In this document: positions 1 to 4,323 of the stretch, piece after piece
Layout of the letters: each line of letters starts with the position of its first letter
How positions within the stretch are numbered: position 1 is the first letter of the stretch
Source: Pseudomonadota bacterium
Lineage (GTDB): Bacteria; Pseudomonadota; Alphaproteobacteria; Rickettsiales; SXRF01
DNA: 6,472 nucleotides
NCBI GenBank assembly: GCA_028873275.1
Contig: JAGWLJ010000088.1
Coordinates: forward strand, 1 to 6,472
Direction of reading: 5' to 3'
Translations under genes and position numbers: made by a program
Notes under the pieces: generated by a model
Seen by the model: only the letters and a program-made list of their open reading frames with translations
Database searches by the model: none
Told to the model about the DNA's origin: nothing

Positions 1-585
1 ATCCGCCAGCAGGAGCCCCGCGGCCTCGGCCATGCCGTGTGGTGCGCCCGCCACCTGGTGGGCGACGAGCCGTTCGCCGTTATCCTCGCCGACGATCTGG
101 TACAGGCGAAAACGTCCTGCCTCAGGCAGATGGTGAAGGCCTATGATGAGGCGGGCGGCAATGTGCTCGGCGTGATGGACATTCCCCGCGAGCAAACCAA
201 AAGCTATGGCATTGTCGATATAGACCGAACCGCCAGAACACGCGACAAGCGATTGGTCAGGGCGAAGGGGCTGGTGGAAAAGCCTGCACCGGCGGAAGCG
301 CCTTCCACACTGTCCATTATCGGCCGCTATATCCTGCAGCCAGAAGTGTTCGACATGCTGGATAAGCAGAAACCCGGCGCAGGCGGCGAAATTCAACTGA
401 CTGATGCCGTCAACCGCATGATTGGCAAGAAGCCCGTGTTCGGCTATCGTTTCGAAGGTACGCGCTATGACTGCGGCGGCCTGGTCGGCTTTGTGGCCGC
501 CAATGTCGCTTTCGCGCTGGCGCGAGAGGATATACAGGATCGCATGAAAGAAGAATTGCAAAGAGTAGAGGCATTATGCAAATAG
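1..585 (+). CDS. galU: UTP--glucose-1-phosphate uridylyltransferase, 3' part (5' end outside window)
   Basis: This cytosolic enzyme makes UDP-glucose and pyrophosphate from UTP and glucose-1-phosphate. The open frame runs in from base 1, so the true start lies upstream; the GTG at 37 is internal. About 194 residues are visible of a family usually near 290-300, so the nucleotide-binding N-terminus is missing. Family landmarks in order are EPRGLGHAVWCAR, the ILADDL segment with the metal-binding aspartate (usually ILPDDL), the SYGIVD strand, the VEKP uridine/sugar-phosphate motif, the IIGRYIL strand, GAGGEIQLTDA and GTRYDCG. One oddity is that the usual DCG(D/N)K(L/V)G segment reads DCGGLVG here, so its conserved lysine is leucine. 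The last 10 bases overlap the start of ugd, suggesting translational coupling in a UDP-glucose to UDP-glucuronate operon. The family call is firm; a GalF-like regulatory paralogue is the only alternative considered. Confidence 0.95.
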   Translation: MRQQEPRGLGHAVWCARHLVGDEPFAVILADDLVQAKTSCLRQMVKAYDEAGGNVLGVMDIPREQTKSYGIVDIDRTARTRDKRLVRAKGLVEKPAPAEAPSTLSIIGRYILQPEVFDMLDKQKPGAGGEIQLTDAVNRMIGKKPVFGYRFEGTRYDCGGLVGFVAANVAFALAREDIQDRMKEELQRVEALCK

Positions 586-1940
586 CTGTCATCGGAACCG
601 GATATGTAGGATTGGTATCGGGCGTGTGTTTCTCGGAATACGGATTCCGGGTCACCTGCGTCGACAAGGACGGCGAGAAGATCGCCCGGCTACAGCAGGG
701 CATCCTCCCCATCTTCGAACCGGGATTGGAAAAGCTCGTCGAGAATAACCGCAAGGCCGGCCGCCTCTCTTTCTCCACCGATCTGCCGCAGGCGGTGCGC
801 GATGCCGACGCGGTGCTGATCGCCGTCGGCACGCCTGAGGGCGCGGACGGCCTGCCCGACCTGACCTATCTCAACGCCGCCACTAAGGAAATCGCCAAGG
901 CCATCAGCCATTATACGCTGGTGATCGTCAAATCAACCGTGCCAGTAGGTACCAACCGCCACGTCGCCAAACTCATTTCGGAGATCAATCCAAGCGCCGA
1001 TTTCGACGTCGCCTCCAACCCTGAATTCCTGCGCGAGGGCATGGCAGTGGAGGATTTCATGTCGCCCGACCGCATCGTCGCCGGCGTCGATTCCCGCCGC
1101 GCGCGCGAAGGCATGACGCGGCTCTATGAGCCGGTATGCCTGAATGGCGCGCAGATGTTTTTTACCACCTTCGAGAGCGCCGAGGTCATCAAATACACCG
1201 CCAATTCGCTGCTGGCCGCCCGCATCGCCTATATCAACGAGATCGCCGATTTCTGCGAAAAAACCGGCGCCAACGTGCGTGACGTCGCCAAAGGCGTCGG
1301 CATGGACCACCGCATCGGCAACAAATTCCTCAATCCCGGCCCAGGTTACGGCGGCTCCTGCTTCCCCAAGGACACCATGGCGCTGCAGGAGATGGCGCGG
1401 CAGGCCGGCGCGCCCATCACCGTCATCGAAGCCGCTATCGCCAGCAACGAGCGCCGCAAGCAGCGCATGGTCGACAAGATCGTCGCCGCTGCCGGAGGCA
1501 GCGTGAAAGGCAAGACGCTGGCCATGCTCGGGCTCACCTTCAAGCCCGCCACCGACGACATGCGCGACTCGGCCAGCCTGGTCATCATCCCCGCCCTGAT
1601 CGAGGCGGGCGCTTCCATCCGCGCCTACGACCCGCAGGGTATGAAGGAAGCGGCAAAAATGCTTAAAGGCGATATCGCCTGGTGCAAGGACGCCTACGAA
1701 GCCATGGAGAAGGCCGATGCGCTGGTGATCCTCACCGAATGGAACGAGTTCCGCAGCCTGGAGCTGAAAAAGGTAAAATCGCTGCTTAAGGCGCCGCTGG
1801 TCGTCGACCTGCGCAACGTTTACAAGCGCCAGGATATGCAGCAACACGGTTTCCATTATGTGTCGGTGGGGCGGCAGGACGTCGTCCCCGGCCAGCCATG
1901 GATACCCGATCTCAATATCGAGGACGAAAAGGCGGCGTAA
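576..1940 (+). CDS. ugd: UDP-glucose 6-dehydrogenase
   Basis: This cytosolic enzyme oxidises UDP-glucose to UDP-glucuronate with two NAD+, supplying precursors for capsule, exopolysaccharide or LPS sugars. The frame is complete at 454 residues, near the family's usual 430-450. The N-terminal Rossmann domain opens with GTGYVGL (7-13), followed by VGTP (84-87) and KSTVPVGT (119-126). FLREG (151-155), Lys206 and Asn210 (in IKYTAN), and GPGYGGSCFPKD with the nucleophile Cys262 and Asp266 form the active site, matching Lys204, Asn208, Cys260 and Asp264 of the Streptococcus enzyme. The C-terminal UDP-binding domain has LGLTFKPATDDMRDS (318-332) and DLRN (411-414). The ATG at 576 is chosen because MQIAVIGTGYVGL begins correctly and GAGG (568-571) lies 4 bases upstream, inside galU. 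A hydrophilic tail of about 20 residues after YVSVGR is slightly longer than in many homologues. Co-transcription with galU is inferred from the overlap. Confidence 0.97.
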   Translation: MQIAVIGTGYVGLVSGVCFSEYGFRVTCVDKDGEKIARLQQGILPIFEPGLEKLVENNRKAGRLSFSTDLPQAVRDADAVLIAVGTPEGADGLPDLTYLNAATKEIAKAISHYTLVIVKSTVPVGTNRHVAKLISEINPSADFDVASNPEFLREGMAVEDFMSPDRIVAGVDSRRAREGMTRLYEPVCLNGAQMFFTTFESAEVIKYTANSLLAARIAYINEIADFCEKTGANVRDVAKGVGMDHRIGNKFLNPGPGYGGSCFPKDTMALQEMARQAGAPITVIEAAIASNERRKQRMVDKIVAAAGGSVKGKTLAMLGLTFKPATDDMRDSASLVIIPALIEAGASIRAYDPQGMKEAAKMLKGDIAWCKDAYEAMEKADALVILTEWNEFRSLELKKVKSLLKAPLVVDLRNVYKRQDMQQHGFHYVSVGRQDVVPGQPWIPDLNIEDEKAA

Positions 1941-1943
1941 AGT

Positions 1944-2013
1944 CCTGCACTTATTGCAGGGTCCGGTTCCATTAGCACCAGACCCGCAATCGCCGTTTCG
2001 CGGCTTATGCGGG
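1944..2013. terminator. Convergent ugd/sodB gap with three adjoining stem-loops, possible terminator
   Basis: Between the stop codons of ugd and sodB lie three inverted repeats sharing edges. The first is CCTGCA (1944-1949) with TGCAGG (1955-1960) around a 5-base loop. The second is GGGTC (1959-1963) with GACCC (1981-1985), extended inward by GGT/ACC. The third is CCCGCA (1983-1988) with TGCGGG (2008-2013), holding an inner GCCG (1992-1995)/CGGC (2001-2004) stem. The third begins 2 bases after the sodB stop and the first 3 bases after the ugd stop. No T-tract follows on either strand, so intrinsic termination is uncertain; 3'-end protection or Rho-dependent ending are alternatives. Confidence 0.35.
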
Positions 2014-2015
2014 AA

Positions 2016-2606
2016 TTAAAGATTGCGCTCCACGAATTCCCAGTTCACCAGCTTGTCCAGGAAAGTCGAGATATAATCAGGCCGGCGGTTCTGGTAATCG
2101 AGGTAATAGGCGTGCTCCCAGACATCCATGGTGAGCAGGGCCTTCTGGCCATGCGCCATCGGCAGGTCGGCGTTGGGAGTTTTGGTCACCTTGAGCTTGC
2201 CGCCATCGAGCACCAGCCACGCCCAGCCGCTGCCGAACTGCGTGGCCCCAGCCTGCTTGAACTGCTCGACGAATTTATCGTAGCCGCCGAAATCGGCATC
2301 GATGCGCTTGGCTATCTCGCCTCTGGGCATACCGCCGCCAGCGGGCTTCATGCAGTTCCAGTAAAACGTGTGATTCCATACCTGCGCGGCATTGTTGAAC
2401 AGCACGGCCTTGCCGGAATCTTTCGATGCTTCCCTGATAATCTCTTCCAGCGACGCTTTTTCCAGCGGCGTGCCTTTGACCAGCTCATTGGTCTTGTCCA
2501 CATAGGCCTTATGATGCTTGCCGTGGTGGAAGGACAGGGTTTTGGCCGAGATGTGAGGCTCCAACGCTTCCTGCGGATAGGGAAGATCGGGCAAGGTGAT
2601 GGTCAT
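2016..2606 (-). CDS. sodB: Superoxide dismutase [Fe]
   Basis: This cytosolic enzyme disproportionates superoxide to oxygen and hydrogen peroxide. The 196 residues match the usual Fe-SOD length, with no signal peptide. The metal ligands by comparison with E. coli SodB are His27 (FHHGKHH, 27-32), His79 (WNHTFYW), Asp161 and His165 (DVWEHAYY). Gln75 in FNNAAQVWNH is the N-domain glutamine typical of iron rather than manganese enzymes, and FGSGWAWL (124-131) follows the family. The ATG at 2606-2604 gives MTITLPDLPYPQEALEP, the standard N-terminus, with GAGG (2615-2612) 5 bases upstream. A TTG 32 codons further out would add a non-homologous leader over the promoter and is rejected. The gene stands alone, convergent with ugd and divergent from the NDUFAF6-like gene. 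The closest resemblance I recognise is to alphaproteobacterial SodB. Confidence 0.96.
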   Translation of the reverse strand: MTITLPDLPYPQEALEPHISAKTLSFHHGKHHKAYVDKTNELVKGTPLEKASLEEIIREASKDSGKAVLFNNAAQVWNHTFYWNCMKPAGGGMPRGEIAKRIDADFGGYDKFVEQFKQAGATQFGSGWAWLVLDGGKLKVTKTPNADLPMAHGQKALLTMDVWEHAYYLDYQNRRPDYISTFLDKLVNWEFVERNL

Positions 2607-2641
2607 GGCGTCCTCTCTGGTGAAGCGGGTCGATAAAACCC

Positions 2642-2671
2642 TGGTTAAATAATTGCGGGGACTTATATAAT
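2642..2671 (+). promoter_or_regulatory. Candidate promoter for the NDUFAF6-like/Nudix pair
   Basis: A perfect TATAAT lies at 2666-2671 on the plus strand in the AT-rich divergent gap, about 38 bases before the GTG start of the next gene. The -35 is poor: TGGTTA (2642-2647) with an 18-base spacer matches 3 of 6 positions. It overlaps the proposed sodB -10 on the other strand, so the two promoters could interfere. Because TATAAT-like words are common in AT-rich gaps, this is only a candidate. Confidence 0.3.
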
Positions 2672-2690
2672 TCTTACTATAAAATTTCCA
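2662..2690 (-). promoter_or_regulatory. Candidate sigma-70-type promoter for sodB
   Basis: On the minus strand, TGGAAA (2690-2685) and TATAAG (2667-2662) are separated by exactly 17 bases and match the -35 and -10 consensus at 4 and 5 of 6 positions. They lie about 55 bases before the sodB start codon, leaving an untranslated leader of roughly 50 bases. No convincing Fur, IscR or SoxR operator was recognised by eye. Confidence 0.35.
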
Positions 2691-2709
2691 CGCGAGATGC
2701 AAGACGCAC

Positions 2710-3213
2710 GTGAAAAACCTTTCCTATTGCGCTGAGCTGGTTCTTAAGGAAGACCATGACGGTTTCCTTGCCGCCCTGTTCGTCCCCGCGCCGGAGCGCG
2801 AAGCGCTGCTGGCGCTCGCAGCCCTCAACGTTGAGCTGGCGCATGTACGCGAGGCCGTGCATGAAGAAATGATCGGGCATATTCGTTACGCATGGTGGCA
2901 GGAGACTATCGAAGCCATGTACCGCGGCCAGCCGCGCCAGGGACAGCCGGTGCTGGAAGCGCTGATGCCGCTGGTCACCTCCGGCCAATTGCCGCAGGAT
3001 GCGCTGATGGCACTGGTGACACGATATCGGGACGCTTTTCCTGACGCGCCGCAGGGTGTAGATACGGTGATGGAGGAATTGCTGGCGGCGTTGCTGATGC
3101 CGAAAGCGGCGGCTAACTGGCGCAGGGCGCGGGGCAAAATCGTCTGCCACCGGCAACGCTACGGCAAAGGGTGGAATGGCTGGCTGGCCATAAAATTATT
3201 GATAGGAAGGTAG
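2710..3213 (+). CDS. Compact squalene/phytoene synthase-family protein, NDUFAF6-like
   Basis: The 167 residues match the N-terminus of the alphaproteobacterial and mitochondrial NDUFAF6 group within the squalene/phytoene synthase fold. Landmarks are YCAELV (6-11), FLAALFVPAPERE (19-31), ALNVELAHVREAV (38-50), EMIGHIRYAWWQETIEAMY (53-71) and QPVLEAL (79-85). The region corresponding to the synthases' first DxxxD motif reads NVELAHVRE, lacking the aspartates, so prenyl-synthase activity is unlikely. In mitochondria NDUFAF6 assists complex I assembly; a similar role here is inference. The family is usually about 270-290 residues, and this protein passes from LPQDAL (94-99) quickly to a basic C-terminus with WRRARGKI (137-144), so the central helices seem absent. 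The GTG at 2710 is chosen because it gives the usual N-terminus and no other ATG, GTG or TTG lies after the upstream stop at 2680-2682; its ribosome-binding site is weak. The stop abuts the Nudix start. Confidence 0.8.
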   Translation: MKNLSYCAELVLKEDHDGFLAALFVPAPEREALLALAALNVELAHVREAVHEEMIGHIRYAWWQETIEAMYRGQPRQGQPVLEALMPLVTSGQLPQDALMALVTRYRDAFPDAPQGVDTVMEELLAALLMPKAAANWRRARGKIVCHRQRYGKGWNGWLAIKLLIGR

Positions 3214-3214
3214 A
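3204..3214 (+). promoter_or_regulatory. Ribosome-binding site of the Nudix gene at a stop/start junction
   Basis: AGGAAGG (3204-3210) lies inside the last codons of the NDUFAF6-like gene, immediately before its TAG stop (3211-3213), and the ATG begins at 3214 with no gap. This strong site fixes the Nudix start and suggests the two proteins are made by coupled translation from one mRNA. Confidence 0.7.
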
Positions 3215-3786
3215 TGAACGAGCGTGAATCGATTCAGGCGTTTCTGGAGGGGCAGGCGATTGCTCCTTTGCAGAACGCCGCAAGGAAGGGGGATGATTTT
3301 ACCAAAGCCGGGCTGGTGCCATTCCTGCGCGGCGAGAAATACCGCTTTTACGTCATGAAGCCGGTGTCGCGCCATGCCTCCCTCTCCGCGGCGGAATTCC
3401 AACTATGCAAGGGCACGCGCATGTATCTCGACTCGGCCGGAAACTGGCAGGACATGCGCGGCGGCGAGAGCGCTGAAATCAAGGAAACCCTGGCCGCCAC
3501 GGCGCTACGCGAAGGTATCGAGGAGCTGGGGCTGAAACTAGCCAATATCGGCCGGCTGTTCGATGTCGGCCCTTATGATTTCTCCTCGGCCAGCAGCGGC
3601 AAGCCCAAGCGCATGTGGATGTTCGCAGCCGAGGTGATCGCGGCGGAGGATTTCCTGCCCTCCATCGAGGTGGCCTTCACCACCGCCGGGCGGGAATGGC
3701 TCAGTTTAAGCGAATTCAGCGTTGCCGGGCGGCCGGATCATCATTATATCTTGAGGGATATTCAGGATAAGCTCGAAAAGGCTTAG
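3214..3786 (+). CDS. Nudix family hydrolase
   Basis: Nudix enzymes cleave nucleoside diphosphates linked to another group, using Mg2+ or Mn2+; the substrate cannot be told here. The 190-residue cytosolic protein has the core of the Nudix box at 91-107: Glu91, seven residues, then REGIEELGL with Arg99, Glu100, Glu103 and Glu104, the expected metal-binding set. The glycine normally six residues before Glu91 is Glu85; two glycines sit one and two positions earlier (83-84), and CKGTR (65-69), where the GG-containing strand normally leads in, is about 15 residues further from the box than usual. The box is therefore slightly irregular but probably active. Flanking sequence (RFYVMKPVSRH before, KPKRMWMFAAEV after) fits the Nudix beta strands. 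The ATG at 3214 follows AGGAAGG. It is probably co-transcribed with the preceding gene and ends 4 bases from the convergent minus-strand gene. Confidence 0.85.
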   Translation: MNERESIQAFLEGQAIAPLQNAARKGDDFTKAGLVPFLRGEKYRFYVMKPVSRHASLSAAEFQLCKGTRMYLDSAGNWQDMRGGESAEIKETLAATALREGIEELGLKLANIGRLFDVGPYDFSSASSGKPKRMWMFAAEVIAAEDFLPSIEVAFTTAGREWLSLSEFSVAGRPDHHYILRDIQDKLEKA

Positions 3787-3790
3787 AGAA

Positions 3791-4240
3791 TTATTCTTTA
3801 GAATCTTTTGATCTGGAATATCCTGGCATTTTAGGGGCTAATATATCCTTTACCGCCTTTGTCAAAGCTCCTGGACGCGCACTAACGCTATCAAGTACTC
3901 TGAAGCCTTGATCGCGGAGCGTTAGCTGCATCGAAGGAGAAGGAATATCATATACTATGGCAGGCTTACCAGCAGCTTTTACTTGCGCGGCAAATTCCAA
4001 AGGATCGACTAGAAAACTTTCTTGGCCTGGTCGATGTACGTCTAATGTAGATAAATTGGTTAATACTACAGCGGCAATATCCTGCTTAGGATCAGTAAGC
4101 ATTCTATTGACCTCATTTGCTTGCGCTGCAGTAGCAACTTCAGCATATTCCACTTGATAGCCAGCTGTCTGTAAACACTCTATAGTAGGGATACGGTAAA
4201 ATTTTCTGCCCACGTCTCCTACCAGTAAAATTTTTGCCAT
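3791..4240 (-). CDS. Small receiver-like protein lacking the phosphoacceptor aspartate, function unknown
   Basis: I do not recognise a named family. The 149 residues read as alternating strands and helices like a response-regulator receiver: KILLVGD (3-9), a helix ending LQTAGY (23-28), VEYAE (30-34), IAAVVLTNL (55-63), KPAIVYDI (92-99), FRVLDSV (113-119) and a last helix ALTKAVKDIL (125-134). The phosphoacceptor aspartate expected after the third strand is Thr61 or Asn62, and the Lys-Pro expected after the fifth is Arg122-Pro123. If it is a receiver, it is a degenerate one, and another flavodoxin-like fold remains possible. There is no output domain, signal peptide or membrane segment; the end is hydrophilic. 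The ATG at 4240-4238 is supported by GGAG (4252-4249) 8 bases upstream. GC is about 44% by counting 3841-4240, well below the neighbours, suggesting horizontal acquisition. It faces the Nudix gene tail to tail and diverges from the DUF255 gene. Confidence 0.7.
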   Translation of the reverse strand: MAKILLVGDVGRKFYRIPTIECLQTAGYQVEYAEVATAAQANEVNRMLTDPKQDIAAVVLTNLSTLDVHRPGQESFLVDPLEFAAQVKAAGKPAIVYDIPSPSMQLTLRDQGFRVLDSVSARPGALTKAVKDILAPKMPGYSRSKDSKE

Positions 4241-4320
4241 TTCTTTTACTCCGCTGTATAAAGAAGAAGTTTGCTTAACTGATAATTAATAATTCGTCAA
4301 TTCATTTAGGGGTATTCTCC
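4241..4320. other. AT-rich divergent leader between receiver-like and DUF255 genes
   Basis: This 80-base gap is about 29% GC over 4241-4310. On the minus strand it holds the GGAG ribosome-binding site of the receiver-like gene and a TTGACG (4300-4295) that could be a -35 element, but no good -10 lies 16-18 bases beyond it. On the plus strand it holds AGGGG (4308-4312) before the DUF255 frame but no clear promoter. It contains no ATG or GTG in any plus-strand frame, and its only TTG (4271) runs into a stop three codons later. Confidence 0.5.
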
Positions 4321-4323
4321 ATC
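4308..4323 (+). promoter_or_regulatory. Ribosome-binding site and putative ATC initiation codon of the DUF255 gene
   Basis: AGGGG (4308-4312) is followed after 8 bases by ATC (4321-4323), in frame with the DUF255 protein and 11 codons before its conserved NPLIGSASPYL. The spacing is right for initiation, and ATC differs from ATG only in its third base. The other non-canonical choice, ATT at 4300, lies before AGGGG and would leave it unused. No standard start codon exists in frame until 4513. Confidence 0.45.

Noticed and set aside
933..1856. A 307-codon open frame on the minus strand opposite ugd
   Set aside because: It mirrors the well-supported ugd gene in GC-rich DNA, its translation resembles no family I know, and it has no recognisable ribosome-binding site. 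It is an antisense shadow.
2007..2636. A 209-codon plus-strand frame opposite sodB
   Set aside because: sodB has all metal ligands and a proper start on the other strand; this frame is its shadow.
2662..2685. A possible Fur-like operator in the AT-rich sodB upstream region
   Set aside because: Only 4-base TATA arms are symmetrical; this is expected by chance in AT-rich DNA.
2607..2702. A 32-residue N-terminal extension of SodB, rich in basic and aromatic residues and resembling a targeting leader
   Set aside because: It would need a TTG start without a ribosome-binding site, covers the promoter region, and is absent from the family; the ATG at 2606 has a good site 5 bases upstream.
3787..3797. 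AGAATTATTCT palindrome between the Nudix and receiver-like genes, considered as a terminator
   Set aside because: Its centre is a single base, so no hairpin loop can form, and it lacks GC pairs.
4272..4300. TTGACG on the minus strand as a promoter for the receiver-like gene
   Set aside because: At 17 bases the -10 would be TAAGCA, only 2 of 6 matches; other spacings are no better. It is noted only within the AT-rich leader entry.
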